Assembly: GCF_009928415.1 (NCBI RefSeq)
Contig: NZ_JAABNN010000005.1
Coordinates: 1 to 64,000, forward strand
Source of the DNA: Bacillus sp. USDA818B3_A
GTDB taxonomy: Bacteria > Bacillota > Bacilli > Bacillales > Cytobacillaceae
Direction of reading: 5' to 3'
Length of the DNA stretch: 64,000 nucleotides
Shown: piece after piece, positions 8,989-18,012 of the stretch
Layout of the letters: every line of letters begins with the position of its first letter
Position numbering within the stretch: position 1 is the stretch's first letter
Made by a program: the position numbers and the translations under genes
Notes under the pieces: model-generated
Database searches by the model: none
Seen by the model: only the letters and a program-made list of their open reading frames with translations
What the model was told of the DNA's origin: nothing

Positions 8989-9939
8989 TTAGTTATGGCT
9001 TAATGCCAATAATCTTTCATTTACTTCTTCTTCAGTTAAACCGTGCTGCGCTACATAGCGGTTTCTTGGATGGACACGGCATTCATGTGAGCAGCTTCGT
9101 AAATGTTTGTGTTCATTTTCTTCTGAGCAAAGGATTTTTTTGTTACATTCAGGGTTTGCGCAGTTGACATAACGCTCACATGGTTCGCCGCTAAAGTAAT
9201 CCTTGCCGACCACCACATGCTCTTTACGGTTAACCGGCACACTGATTCGCTCGTCAAACACATAAAGCTGGCCATCCCATAGTTCCCCTTGAACTTCTGG
9301 ATCTTTACCATAAGTAACAATTCCGCCTTCTAGCTGCGCTACGTCTTCAAAGCCTTCCTTCTTTAACCAGCCAGAGAATTTTTCACAGCGAATTCCGCCA
9401 GTACAATAGGTAAGAACTTTTTTACCTTCAAACTGTTCTTTATTTTCTCTAATCCAATCTGGGAGGTCGCGGAAGTTTAAAATATCGGGGCGAACGGCTC
9501 CTCTGAAATGACCAAGATCATACTCATAATCATTACGGGCGTCGATAACAACCGTATCTTCTCTTTGCATAGCCTCAAAGAATTCCTTTGGCTTCAAATG
9601 CTTACCTGTTAACAAATTAGGATCGACATCATCTTCTAATCTTAAGGTAACTAGTTCTGATCTAAAGCGTACTTTCATTTTTTTGAAAGCATGTTCTGAT
9701 GACTCATCGATTTTAAACCAAGTACCTGTGAATAATGGATGCTCGTCCATATACTTCATGTAAGCGTCCGTTTGTTCGACGGTGCCTGACACCGTACCAT
9801 TGATTCCCTCAGAAGCAATGATAATCCGGCCTTTTAGTCCTAAGTCAATACAAAATTGACGGTGCTCGTTGGCAACTTCTTCAGCATTCTCAATTGGTAC
9901 GTATTTATAATAAAGTAATACTTTATATTCTTGATTCAT
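8989..9939 (-). CDS. trhO: tRNA uridine(34) hydroxylase, rhodanese family
   Basis: This 316-aa protein matches the TrhO/UPF0176 family: an N-terminal acylphosphatase-like part with the GINGTVSGT motif, a rhodanese domain with the active-site loop [10 protein letters not shown] (Cys179), and a Cys-rich C-terminal tail ([12 protein letters not shown], then CSEE and CSHEC). TrhO makes 5-hydroxyuridine at the tRNA wobble position using oxygen. The gene is monocistronic with a clear hairpin downstream. A 13-bp GGTGCCTGACACC string falls inside the gene at 9781-9793, encoding part of the conserved motif. Confidence 0.93.
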   Translation of the reverse strand: MNQEYKVLLYYKYVPIENAEEVANEHRQFCIDLGLKGRIIIASEGINGTVSGTVEQTDAYMKYMDEHPLFTGTWFKIDESSEHAFKKMKVRFRSELVTLRLEDDVDPNLLTGKHLKPKEFFEAMQREDTVVIDARNDYEYDLGHFRGAVRPDILNFRDLPDWIRENKEQFEGKKVLTYCTGGIRCEKFSGWLKKEGFEDVAQLEGGIVTYGKDPEVQGELWDGQLYVFDERISVPVNRKEHVVVGKDYFSGEPCERYVNCANPECNKKILCSEENEHKHLRSCSHECRVHPRNRYVAQHGLTEEEVNERLLALSHN

Positions 9940-10138
9940 TATTAACCACCCTTAAATCTTTATATACATAATGTGCTAGTATTCAACATTAACCTTATGA
10001 TTATATCAGAAACCTACAAACCTTTCAAATCTGATTACCTAGGTAAGTAATTCCGTCCGTACAAAGGTGGATATTACCAGCTATTCTTTACGGTGAATCT
10101 GTTACAATTTTTATAGAAATAGAAGGAGGAATTCATTC

Positions 10139-11308
10139 ATGAAAAAAAGTCATCTCCTCCTAACCATGGTAATTGTTCTTACCTTCCTTGGAGGAATTTA
10201 TACAGGGATTCAATATAAATCAAATGAGTCTGAGAGCCAAAAGACAGTTAAATCGGCTAAAGTGCCAAAGTCATCCATTAACCCTCAGACAAAAGAGCTA
10301 CCAAATGTCGAAAAAGCACCTTCTAAAGTTGTCATCGGTTATATGCAGGATTTCCGTGATCCAAACCAAGTGGACTATAGTAAATTAACTCACGTCATCT
10401 TCTCTTTTGCCCATCCGGCAAAAGACGGCGGGATCTCACTGAATGGCGATGCGGCTTTAAAAAACCTGCGGACAACCGTAGCCAAAGCAAAAAAAGCAAA
10501 TACGAAGGTCATCTTAGCTGTCGGCGGATGGTATCACATGAACGGCGGGGAATCATACCCATACTTTAAGGCTGCCATCTCTAATCCAACTTCACGGACA
10601 AAACTAGTTAACGAGCTTACTAGTTTAGCAGACCGTGAGAATCTGGATGGAATTGATATTGATTTTGAACATCCACATTCAAAAGCGGACGCCGTCAATC
10701 TTGCTGCTTTCGCAAAACAGTTAAGCGGGAAGCTGCATGCTAAAAATAAAGAACTCTCCATTGCTGTTTATTCAAAAATTCATGCCGTCACTTTAACTGA
10801 GATTGGTTTTGTTCAATATGAGCCATCCATGTTTAAAGATGTTGATCATGTTAATATCATGGCATATGACGGACAATATGACGATGGCTATCATGCGGCT
10901 AACCTCTCACCATATCCGTTTACGGAAAGAATAGTGAATTATTGGAGCCAATTATTTGAAGAACAAAATATCTCAAAAGAGAAATTAGTACTTGGGGTTC
11001 CTTTTTATGCCCAGCCAACCGATCCTAAAATTAAGCAGGTATCCTACGATACCATCATCAGTCAAAATCCGGCCAATGCCAATCATGACACCGTTAAAAT
11101 GAATGGAACTACTTATTACTATAACGGTGCCGCAACCATGAAAAAGAAAACCCAGCTTGCTTTAAACAATGGGTTCGGCGGTATGATGATATGGGAGCTC
11201 GGCCTTGATGCAAAGGGGACAAATAGTTTAACCAGTACCATTTCTGCGGCAATCGATAATGCTGCAAATTCTCCAGTAAAATACTATACGGTCGTAAAGG
11301 CCCAGTAA
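10139..11308 (+). CDS. Glycoside hydrolase family 18 protein, secreted or membrane-anchored
   Basis: This 389-aa protein begins with a signal-anchor (KKSHLLLTMVIVLTFLGGIY) and a short polar linker, then a GH18 barrel. The catalytic signature DGIDIDFEHP spans D170 to E177, with E177 as the proton donor. GH18 enzymes cleave chitin or related beta-1,4-GlcNAc polymers; short family members in bacilli may act on cell-wall or spore glycans. There is no chitin-binding or LysM domain. AGAAGGAGGAATTC gives a strong ribosome site. A shared hairpin at 11312-11352 separates it from the convergent LLM oxidoreductase. Confidence 0.9.
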   Translation: MKKSHLLLTMVIVLTFLGGIYTGIQYKSNESESQKTVKSAKVPKSSINPQTKELPNVEKAPSKVVIGYMQDFRDPNQVDYSKLTHVIFSFAHPAKDGGISLNGDAALKNLRTTVAKAKKANTKVILAVGGWYHMNGGESYPYFKAAISNPTSRTKLVNELTSLADRENLDGIDIDFEHPHSKADAVNLAAFAKQLSGKLHAKNKELSIAVYSKIHAVTLTEIGFVQYEPSMFKDVDHVNIMAYDGQYDDGYHAANLSPYPFTERIVNYWSQLFEEQNISKEKLVLGVPFYAQPTDPKIKQVSYDTIISQNPANANHDTVKMNGTTYYYNGAATMKKKTQLALNNGFGGMMIWELGLDAKGTNSLTSTISAAIDNAANSPVKYYTVVKAQ

Positions 11309-11311
11309 CAC

Positions 11312-11352
11312 AAAAGGCTGTACACTCCACTACGAGCGTACAGCCTTTTTTA
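11312..11352. terminator. Bidirectional terminator
   Basis: AAGGCTGTAC and GTACAGCCTT form a perfect 10-bp stem flanked by A and T runs, between the convergent GH18 and LLM genes. Confidence 0.8.
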
Positions 11353-12348
11353 TGCATGAAAAGCTTCTTCAGCAATCAATTGATAGGATTTCACTTTGTC
11401 TTCAGGAGAATGGGTAATCGTTACAAGCATCAATTCACCTGCTTGATACTGGGAAGCTAATTCATTTAGTTTATTAACCACCTTTTTGGGGCTTCCAATA
11501 GCAATATTTCTCTTCATTTTTTCTAAAGTCTCTCGTTCTTTATCATCTAGTTCATACCGCTTTGCTTCAGAAACTGACGGAACACCACTTTTCTCCCCTT
11601 TTCCCCTATGCAAGGACCAGATCAGCGGACTTAAGGCAATCTCTTCCGCCTTTTCATCCGTCTCCGCACAGATTACATTTACTGTAACAATCACCTCAGG
11701 CTTTTGTCCTTGTTTCCGCGGTTTAAAAGCATCTAGATATTGTTGAATAATCTCTTGACCGTCGTTTTCACTCATAAACTGTCCGAACGCATAGGCCAGC
11801 CCATTTTCTGCGGCCAATAAAGCACTTTTTTTACTAGTTCCGAGCAACCATGGAGCAGGCGCGATGGGTGGGATTGGTGATGCGGAAAGGTTTTTAAACT
11901 CATGATCTGAAGGAAAATTATTTTCTAAGAAGTGCATCAGGTCCTTTACCGACTTGGGCATATTCCAGACCTGTTGTAAAAAGTTATCGGATAATGCATT
12001 GGAAGCTTCAGCGGAACCGCCTGGTGCTCTGCCAATTCCAATATCGATACGTCCGGGAAAAAGCGTGGCAAGCATATTGTATACTTCTGCTACTTTATAA
12101 GGCTTATAGTGCGGCAGCAAAACGGCACCAGACCCGATGCGAATCTTAGAGGTATTAGCCCCAATATAACTCAACATCACTTCTGGGGCAGAACAGGCAA
12201 GTCCGGGAAGATCATGATGCTCTGCAATCCAATAACGGGTGTACCCGAACTTCTCCCCCATTTGGGCCAGCCTCATCGATGCATTCAGTGCATTATAGGC
12301 AGTTTGATTGGACGAAATTGGCGCTTGGTCTAGAATACTTAGTTTCAC
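11350..12348 (-). CDS. LLM class flavin-dependent oxidoreductase (luciferase-like monooxygenase)
   Basis: This 332-aa protein has the luciferase-like TIM barrel: the opening MKLSILDQAPI, RYWIAEHHD around residues 38-46, and the GRIDIGIGRAPGG flavin-phosphate region around 100-112. It belongs to the YceB/YvbT-like group in bacilli, whose substrates are unknown; they use FMNH2 and oxygen. It is translated 6 bp after the DUF3219 gene, so the two form an operon. Confidence 0.88.
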   Translation of the reverse strand: MKLSILDQAPISSNQTAYNALNASMRLAQMGEKFGYTRYWIAEHHDLPGLACSAPEVMLSYIGANTSKIRIGSGAVLLPHYKPYKVAEVYNMLATLFPGRIDIGIGRAPGGSAEASNALSDNFLQQVWNMPKSVKDLMHFLENNFPSDHEFKNLSASPIPPIAPAPWLLGTSKKSALLAAENGLAYAFGQFMSENDGQEIIQQYLDAFKPRKQGQKPEVIVTVNVICAETDEKAEEIALSPLIWSLHRGKGEKSGVPSVSEAKRYELDDKERETLEKMKRNIAIGSPKKVVNKLNELASQYQAGELMLVTITHSPEDKVKSYQLIAEEAFHA

Positions 12349-12354
12349 GGCGCC

Positions 12355-12639
12355 TCACTCCTTTGTTTCAAGCAGACTAAGTTTAAAAACCCCCACCTGT
12401 TCCTTTTCATATAAGTTTGTAATTGAAGTGGAGTATTGGTGAATGGCCGCCTTAAACGCCAATTGTCTTTCAGGTATTTTCACATCGAAGGTTCCTTGAT
12501 AAAGTAATGTTGTGATATCATGGTAATCCTCGCTTGTAACTTTGAAAGTCACATCTATTTTATATAAATGATTGATGTTTTCTTCTTGATAATCGTCCAG
12601 CTTAATCAGGGTATCATTTAATATCAATTCTGTTACCAT
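12355..12639 (-). CDS. DUF3219 (YkvR-like) family protein
   Basis: This 94-aa protein has the pattern of the DUF3219/YkvR family: a small beta-rich protein with ILNDTLIKLDDYQEE near the start. The function is unknown. It lies 6 bp upstream of the LLM oxidoreductase and is probably cotranscribed with it. ACGAAGGGAGACG gives its ribosome site. Confidence 0.75.
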   Translation of the reverse strand: MVTELILNDTLIKLDDYQEENINHLYKIDVTFKVTSEDYHDITTLLYQGTFDVKIPERQLAFKAAIHQYSTSITNLYEKEQVGVFKLSLLETKE

Positions 12640-12710
12640 TTAAATCGTCTCCCTTCGTTCCATGTAAAGGATAGCACTTGGGAATATCCCAAGCAAATAA
12701 TGCACTCAAT

Positions 12711-12742
12711 TAAAAAATCCCGAATGATCATCCATTCGGGTA
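12711..12742 (-). terminator. Terminator of the metallophosphoesterase gene
   Basis: CCCGAATG and CATTCGGG form an 8-bp stem followed by ATTTTTTAATT on the - strand, directly after the stop codon. Confidence 0.8.
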
Positions 12743-12748
12743 AATGAG

Positions 12749-13852
12749 TTATTTATTAAAGGTGACAGTAATTTTCAAAATTTCCGAGCGGCTGCCAAGT
12801 CTAATTGGTGTTCCCCATAATCCATATCCAGAAGAAACAATCGATTGAAGGGTTCCTTTTTTCAAATAGCCCCAGTCATTTTCATAAATTTTGTCGGTAA
12901 TGAAATTCATTGGGGCGATTTGGCCGCGGTGGGTATGGCCTGATAGCATTAAATCGATACCGTAGTTTTTGGCAATATCTAAATCATACGGCTGGTGTTC
13001 AAGTAATAGCAATGGTTTTGATGCATCCACCTGCTTTAATAACTCAGGCAGTTTGGCGCGGACAACATCCTGATAGCCCCGATCCTTCCTGCCAATTAAG
13101 GTAACACCATTCTCTAACTCGACTACCTCATCAGCAAGAAGCCGCATCCCGCTTTCGTTAAGTATCTTATAAAGGTCAACTTCATCATCACGATCATGGT
13201 TACCTAAGGAAGCATAGACGGGCGCGTTGATCTGTTTTAAAATATCCGGTATTCCTTCATCAAGGAAGGGCTGTACATCATCATCGATGATATCTCCGGG
13301 AAAAATGACAAGATCAGGGTTCATGGAATTGATTTTATCGACTAGTTTTTTGGCCTGTTTATCACCTGACAGCATCCCAAAATGCATATCACTTGCCATG
13401 GCAATCGTTATGGTTTGTTTGTCCTTCACTTGTTTTGGAATATTAATGGCATAGTTTCTGACAACCGGGCTGTATGCATTAAATATTCCATAACTAAACA
13501 AACCAGCCACCACGGTAAGTGTTACTATCCCTGTGTTCTTCGTTACTGCTGTTTTAGAAAGCGTAGTGTATTTTTTAATAAGAAAAACGGTTAAGTTTAC
13601 GAATGGCAGCAATAGTAACAAAAAATAAAACAAGCCGAGCCATATTGCGCCAATCCACGTGATGAAAAAGTCTTCGTTAAAAAGCCGGCCCAGCATAAAT
13701 GAATAGGCAAAGAAAAGCAGAACAAGCCAGTAAACGTATTTAAAGACTGGCCGCTTTTCACCCCAGATACTTTTTATCCATTTCCAGCCATTCCAGCCGA
13801 TATAAAAAAGAAGTAGATTATAAATCAGTACTACGCCAATGATGAACCACAC
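12749..13852 (-). CDS. Membrane-anchored metallophosphoesterase (YkoQ/YkuE type)
   Basis: This 367-aa protein has about four membrane helices in the first 130 residues, then a calcineurin-like phosphoesterase domain. The metal-binding motifs are all visible: ASDMHFG (D-x-H), FPGDIIDD (GD-x-x-D), SLGNHDRD (GNHD/E), LLEHQP and SGHTHRGQ (GH-x-H). Related bacillar proteins are YkoQ and YkuE; some members act on lipid-linked phosphates. The active site faces outside if the last helix is an odd-numbered crossing, which I cannot settle. The gene is monocistronic. Confidence 0.9.
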   Translation of the reverse strand: MWFIIGVVLIYNLLLFYIGWNGWKWIKSIWGEKRPVFKYVYWLVLLFFAYSFMLGRLFNEDFFITWIGAIWLGLFYFLLLLLPFVNLTVFLIKKYTTLSKTAVTKNTGIVTLTVVAGLFSYGIFNAYSPVVRNYAINIPKQVKDKQTITIAMASDMHFGMLSGDKQAKKLVDKINSMNPDLVIFPGDIIDDDVQPFLDEGIPDILKQINAPVYASLGNHDRDDEVDLYKILNESGMRLLADEVVELENGVTLIGRKDRGYQDVVRAKLPELLKQVDASKPLLLLEHQPYDLDIAKNYGIDLMLSGHTHRGQIAPMNFITDKIYENDWGYLKKGTLQSIVSSGYGLWGTPIRLGSRSEILKITVTFNK

Positions 13853-14059
13853 GAGTTAATCCCCTCAACTTTAAGCGTTTTCCTTAATTAGACCTTATTT
13901 CACAAATTTTAACAACCAATAGGTCTTTTTATTCTGAATTGACATGATTCTGACACAAAAAATGCCATTTGTCGAATTATTTTCCAAATTTTTTAAAGGA
14001 GATTGTCGAAAAAGAACGAAATGAATTAAATAGATTTTAAAAAGGAGGAAAATGTAATC

Positions 14060-14422
14060 ATGAAAAAATTATTAACTGTGATTGGTGGACTAGTAATAGC
14101 AGGAACGTTGTTTATTACATCTGGGAATACGGTTAAAGCATCAGAAAATGAAGAACCCTGTACTTGCCACGATTTAAAACCGCTCCAAGGACCCGAAAGA
14201 AATAAGCTTGTTGCAGATTTATTAAGCAGTAAAGAATTTAAAGCAAAGAAACATGAACTTTTATCATTAGGTTATAAATGGAACGGTGCACACTCAATCG
14301 AGGTAATGGTACCTATGGAAGGTGTTACCATGATTGGAGTACCTTTTGTTAGTGAAGATGGAAATTCTTATATGTATGTATTTATTAATGGAGTATTTAC
14401 TGAACCCGTTGTCCCTTTATAA
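14060..14422 (+). CDS. Small secreted protein, unknown function
   Basis: This 120-aa protein starts with a classical signal peptide (MKKLLTVIGGLVIAGTLFIT) with cleavage likely after TVKA, leaving about 92 mature residues. The mature part has a CTC pair near its N-terminus, a charged helical stretch (GPERNKLVADLLSSKEFKAK) and a beta-rich C-terminus without further cysteines. The helical pattern recalls N-terminal regions of Gram-positive secreted proteins often labelled bacteriocin-like, but there is no export, immunity or modification gene beside it, so no function is assigned. AAAGGAGGAAAATG is a very strong ribosome site, which suggests high expression. Confidence 0.75.
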   Translation: MKKLLTVIGGLVIAGTLFITSGNTVKASENEEPCTCHDLKPLQGPERNKLVADLLSSKEFKAKKHELLSLGYKWNGAHSIEVMVPMEGVTMIGVPFVSEDGNSYMYVFINGVFTEPVVPL

Positions 14423-14428
14423 AAATTA

Positions 14429-14460
14429 AAATTCCCAACAAAAGAGTTGGGAATTTTTTA
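14429..14460 (+). terminator. Terminator of the small secreted protein gene
   Basis: AAATTCCCAAC pairs with GTTGGGAATTT and is followed by Ts; it starts 7 bp after the stop codon. Confidence 0.8.
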
Positions 14461-14467
14461 ATAAATT

Positions 14468-15244
14468 TCAACCAAACTGCCAAACACTATGACTCAAGTT
14501 CCCATACCGATAACTACGATGCAGCAACTCAGCTTTCTTTCCATCATCTGCCGCACCCATCGCATAGAAAATAGGGATAAAATGCTCATTTCCATATCGA
14601 GGCACAGCATGATCTGCATTTGGCGCAAGCGAATCATACTTAAACAATGACTCTAAGTCCCAATTTGCCAGATGAACAGCAAGCCAATCATCAAATTCCT
14701 GGGCCCACTGATCGATACCATTATCAGCCCATTTCACCGCTCTTAAATTATGAACAGTACCCCCGCTTCCCACTACTAAAACATCTTTTGCTCTTAATGT
14801 AGCAAGCGACTTCCCTATTTTATATTGTTCTTCCGGTGAAAGGTTAGGATTAACTGACATCGCAATGACAGGAATATCAGCGTCCGGATAAAGTAAACGA
14901 AGCACAACCCATGCACCATGATCCAAGCCGCGCTCCGTTTCCACCTCAAATTCAATACCATTTTCCTTAAACAATTCCTTAATTTCATCAGATATCTGTT
15001 GGTCACCCTGTGCAGGATATTGAATCTGATAAAGCTCAGGCGAAAATCCGCCAAAATCATAAATAGTGCTGTAAGAATCCACTTCACTCACTTTTTGAAC
15101 TCGTGATTCCCAGTGGGCAGAAAATAATACAATCGCCTTCGGACGCGGTAAATTTTTGCCTAACTTCTTTAAGAATTCAGTGTACTCATTATTCTCGATG
15201 GCTAACAATGGCGCACCATGCGCAATAAACAAAGATGGCATCAT
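14468..15244 (-). CDS. 4,5-DOPA dioxygenase-type extradiol dioxygenase (class III, DODA/YgiD family)
   Basis: This 258-aa protein has the LigB-type class III fold. Likely metal ligands are His9 (FIAHGAP), the His in LFSAHWES and the one in GLDHGAWV; the GSGGTVHNL loop also fits. DODA enzymes open catechol-type rings next to the hydroxyls; bacterial members act on DOPA or related diphenols. It is the last gene of an operon hydrolase-doxX-dioxygenase, 23 bp after doxX. In B. subtilis, catechol and quinone stress induces similar mixes (DoxX proteins, MhqD-type hydrolase, ring-cleaving dioxygenase), so a detoxification role is likely but inferred. Confidence 0.88.
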   Translation of the reverse strand: MMPSLFIAHGAPLLAIENNEYTEFLKKLGKNLPRPKAIVLFSAHWESRVQKVSEVDSYSTIYDFGGFSPELYQIQYPAQGDQQISDEIKELFKENGIEFEVETERGLDHGAWVVLRLLYPDADIPVIAMSVNPNLSPEEQYKIGKSLATLRAKDVLVVGSGGTVHNLRAVKWADNGIDQWAQEFDDWLAVHLANWDLESLFKYDSLAPNADHAVPRYGNEHFIPIFYAMGAADDGKKAELLHRSYRYGNLSHSVWQFG

Positions 15245-15267
15245 TTTCCTATAACCTCCTGCTCCCG

Positions 15268-15690
15268 TTAAAAGGATTTAGATTCAGACTTTTGTCCTTT
15301 AAAAATAACCTGATCAAGTGCAAACATTTTACTGCCATTAATCGCAATAACGATAGCCATTGCTAATAAGGCTAAATCAAGTTCATAACCTGCCATTTTC
15401 CCATCACCTAAAAATCCGACAGCAAGCTTCACTTTAACTGTTGCACCAATCATCACTAACGCAAGTAAAGCTGAAACGAAACGGCTTCCTAATCCTAGTA
15501 TCAACGCAATTCCGCCGACCATTTCGATGGATGCGACTGCATAAGCCAAAAATCCTGGTAAGCCGATCGCATTAAACCAACCTACAATATTCTCAATTCC
15601 CCCTTGGAATTTAACTAATCCATGAACAAAAAACGTCATTCCTAAAACAACACGTAAAATAAATGTACTAACCTCGAATTTTTTTAACAT
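15268..15690 (-). CDS. DoxX family membrane protein
   Basis: This 140-aa, four-helix protein has the DoxX signature (RVVLGMTFFVHGLVKFQGG near residue 13 and YAVASIEMVGGIALILGLGSR). DoxX relatives MhqP and CatD of B. subtilis belong to quinone and catechol stress operons. Its place between an MhqD-like hydrolase (19 bp upstream) and a ring-cleaving dioxygenase (23 bp downstream) supports that role. The exact biochemistry is not established. Confidence 0.9.
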   Translation of the reverse strand: MLKKFEVSTFILRVVLGMTFFVHGLVKFQGGIENIVGWFNAIGLPGFLAYAVASIEMVGGIALILGLGSRFVSALLALVMIGATVKVKLAVGFLGDGKMAGYELDLALLAMAIVIAINGSKMFALDQVIFKGQKSESKSF

Positions 15691-15709
15691 TTTTCCTTAC
15701 CTCCACTTT

Positions 15710-16357
15710 TTATTTATCTAATTGTTCAGATATCCATCTGATCAATTCTTGATGATTTTGTTCAGAAACAGAATGTCCCTCTGGATAAGTCCGGAACGTT
15801 ACATTTGCACCTAGCTTGCGGAAATATTCGTCATTCGCCACTCCCCATTCAAAGGGAAGTACCTGGTCCATCTCACCATGTGAGATGAATAGGGATAGCT
15901 GGTCAACAGGCTTAATGTTATATTCATCCTTTACAAAAGCAGGAACATACCCGCTTAAAGCAACGATTCCCTTAATACGGCTTCCTAATGTTACCCCCAA
16001 GGTCATTGATAGAATGGCTCCCTGGCTGAAACCCAGTAAAAAGAGTTGTTCGTTATCTAAAGGATATTGTCTGCAGGCGTAATCAATAAATTGAGTGAGC
16101 TTATTTACCCCTTCATCAAATACCTCGCGATGTGGTTTTCCATAACCTTGAATCGTAAAAAAAGCATAGCCTGGAGGCTGTGGCAAATGGCCGCGGATAC
16201 TAAAAATAAAACATTTATTTTCAAATCCTTCTACCAGAGGCAGCATGTTCTTTTCGTTACTGCCAATTCCATGCAAAAGAAAGATGGCCGGATAGGTTTG
16301 ATCCGGTTCAATTTGTGCAGGCTGGCGAAGTTCATAAATCATAGGTGCTGTCATCAT
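15710..16357 (-). CDS. Alpha/beta hydrolase, phospholipase/carboxylesterase type (MhqD-like)
   Basis: This 215-aa hydrolase has the oxyanion region FLLHGIGSNEKN, nucleophile elbow GFSQGA and a C-terminal EGHSVSEQ carrying the catalytic His. The size and motifs fit the carboxylesterase family that includes B. subtilis MhqD (YodD), induced by methylhydroquinone. It is the first gene of the operon and begins ATGATG after AGAAAGGGATGGTGAA. The divergent XRE-cupin regulator starts 225 bp away, and that intergenic region carries candidate operator repeats. Confidence 0.85.
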   Translation of the reverse strand: MMTAPMIYELRQPAQIEPDQTYPAIFLLHGIGSNEKNMLPLVEGFENKCFIFSIRGHLPQPPGYAFFTIQGYGKPHREVFDEGVNKLTQFIDYACRQYPLDNEQLFLLGFSQGAILSMTLGVTLGSRIKGIVALSGYVPAFVKDEYNIKPVDQLSLFISHGEMDQVLPFEWGVANDEYFRKLGANVTFRTYPEGHSVSEQNHQELIRWISEQLDK

Positions 16358-16413
16358 TTCACCATCCCTTTCTAAATTGTTTATTATTTTTAGTGTTTCC
16401 TAAAAACAAATAA

Positions 16414-16555
16414 TTCATATAGAATAAAAAGATTCATATTAGTAAACAACTAAACAAAAAAATAAAGCCCTTTGTTTTTAAATATGAACTTTTGTTGTTT
16501 ATAGGATAACAATAGATAAACTAGCTTGTCAATTATTTTTTTGCTAATATATAAA
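16414..16555. promoter_or_regulatory. Divergent promoter/operator region between the hydrolase operon and the XRE-cupin gene
   Basis: Seen directly: ATTCATAT twice (16414-16421 and 16433-16440) with an inverted near-copy ATATGAA at about 16482-16488, and an 8-bp inverted pair TAAACAAC (16443-16450) / GTTGTTTA (16494-16501). A sigma-A-like promoter for the + strand gene is TTGTCA (16526-16531) with TATATA (16548-16553) or TATAAA (16550-16555). That the XRE-cupin protein binds these repeats is inference. Confidence 0.4.
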
Positions 16556-16582
16556 TATGTTCTATATTAGAAAACTATAGAG

Positions 16583-17131
16583 GTGGACCATTTGGATATC
16601 GGCGCAAAGATTCGTGCGGTACGAAATAGAAAAAAAATCACCATTGCCCAGATGTGTGAAGCAACAGGACTTTCAAAAGGGTTTATCAGTAATGTAGAAA
16701 ACAACAATACTTCCCCGTCAATCAACACATTACAGACGATCGCAACTTATTTAGATGTACCTCTGCCCTACCTGCTTTTAGAAAAAAAGCAACATATGCA
16801 GGTGGTACGAAAAGAGGAACGAACGTTTTCTACCATGAATCAATTAAAAATTGAGCACATTTCTTCAAAAGGCGGCTTATCGTTAAGAAGTGTGGAATTT
16901 CCACCTGGCGCATCGATTGGCGATGCCCATGCACATGAGGGGGTAGAATGCCATCTAGTTTTAGAGGGAAAAATTCTCGCGGAACAGGGCGAAGATTCCT
17001 TTACTCTGGAGAAAGGAGATTCCTTTAGCTGGAATGCAAGTGTCCCCCATACCGTTACGAATATCGGAACAGAACGAGCAGTTGTCCTGATTGCCGTCCA
17101 TTCAAATGACAAGCTAAGCGACTTGTTTTAA
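16583..17131 (+). CDS. XRE-family transcriptional regulator with C-terminal cupin domain
   Basis: This 182-aa regulator has an N-terminal Cro/CI helix-turn-helix (about residues 8-62, core MCEATGLSKGFISNVENN) and a cupin effector domain (about 105-175, with VEFPPGASIGDAHAHEG and SFSWNASVPHTV). Such XRE-cupin proteins sense small ligands. It is divergent from the hydrolase-doxX-dioxygenase operon and is the natural candidate to control it. AGAGGTGG precedes the start; a first codon at 16583 (atgga after a short gap) or the in-frame TTG at 16592 are both possible. Confidence 0.88.
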   Translation: MDHLDIGAKIRAVRNRKKITIAQMCEATGLSKGFISNVENNNTSPSINTLQTIATYLDVPLPYLLLEKKQHMQVVRKEERTFSTMNQLKIEHISSKGGLSLRSVEFPPGASIGDAHAHEGVECHLVLEGKILAEQGEDSFTLEKGDSFSWNASVPHTVTNIGTERAVVLIAVHSNDKLSDLF

Positions 17132-17135
17132 AGGT

Positions 17136-17172
17136 AGAAGGAGGAACTCCCAAAAAAGTACCTCCTTCTAAA
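17136..17172. terminator. Bidirectional terminator
   Basis: AGAAGGAGG (about 17137-17145) pairs with CCTCCTTCT (17161-17169) between the convergent XRE-cupin and alpha/beta hydrolase genes, with short A/T flanks. Confidence 0.65.
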
Positions 17173-17176
17173 ACAC

Positions 17177-17968
17177 TTATTTTACAAAGTCCTTAATAGC
17201 GGCAATGAGGTCGGATGGATTTTCATACATACTCATATGACCAGAATCCTTAATAATGACTTGTTTAATGTTTGCTTTACTCACTGAAAAAGTTTTTTCA
17301 GTCGGTATAATCTGATCTTTTTCCCCCGCAATTAACAGCACTGGTAAGGAGGCAGCTTCAAGTACCTTATTCCGATCAGGCCTGTCTCTCATTGCAGCCA
17401 ATGTAGCCATCGCACCATCGGGAGGTGTTTGGTACCCAATTTCTTTGGCCGTTTCCACATATGCTTCATCCAGGTGATCGGGTGAGAAAAGTTTTGGAAC
17501 AAGCCCATCAATTAACGACTGTATTCCCTCGTTCTTCACTTTTTCAATATTGGCTGTTCTTCCTTTCTTTGCCTCTTCCGCATCTGGAAAAGCGGTAGAA
17601 TGAACAAGTGAGAAACCGCTTAAAGACTCACTGTACTTCTCCGCAAACGCCAACGTAATGTAACCCCCTAAGGAGTGGCCAAACATGGTAACTTGGTCTA
17701 GATTCAATTTTACCAATAACTCTTTCATCACATCTGCTATGTCGCTAATCGAATAGTTCTGTAAAGCTGTCGTGGATCCTCCATGACCTGGCAGATCCGG
17801 AGCAATAACCCGATAATTTTCCGATAAGCTCGGAATGATTTCTGACCAATATCCTGAACTCCCACAAAACCCATGAAGAAGCAGGATCGGTTTTCCAGCC
17901 CCCTTGTCTATGTATTTAATCGTAGAATCATTTAATACTGCACTTTTCTTTTCCATATTCGATATCAC
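17177..17968 (-). CDS. Alpha/beta hydrolase
   Basis: This 263-aa alpha/beta hydrolase has the oxyanion motif LLHGFCGSSGYW, nucleophile elbow GHSLGG (around residue 98), an acidic residue in IAGEKDQIIP and the terminal SGHMSMYE histidine. It resembles the broad group of esterases and C-C hydrolases that includes MhpC and BioH-like enzymes; the substrate cannot be told. It starts at ATG 17968 (MISN) or at the Met four codons in (MEKKS), the second being nearer the AAAGGAGTG ribosome site. It is monocistronic. Confidence 0.88.
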   Translation of the reverse strand: MISNMEKKSAVLNDSTIKYIDKGAGKPILLLHGFCGSSGYWSEIIPSLSENYRVIAPDLPGHGGSTTALQNYSISDIADVMKELLVKLNLDQVTMFGHSLGGYITLAFAEKYSESLSGFSLVHSTAFPDAEEAKKGRTANIEKVKNEGIQSLIDGLVPKLFSPDHLDEAYVETAKEIGYQTPPDGAMATLAAMRDRPDRNKVLEAASLPVLLIAGEKDQIIPTEKTFSVSKANIKQVIIKDSGHMSMYENPSDLIAAIKDFVK

Positions 17969-18012
17969 TCCTTTTTTATTTATCTTATAATAGCCACGAC
18001 GTAATCAATAAT

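Noticed and set aside
9781..9793. GGTGCCTGACACC inside trhO
   Set aside because: It encodes, on the other strand, part of the conserved GINGTVSGT motif of TrhO, so protein constraint is enough to explain it. It is not counted as a dispersed copy.
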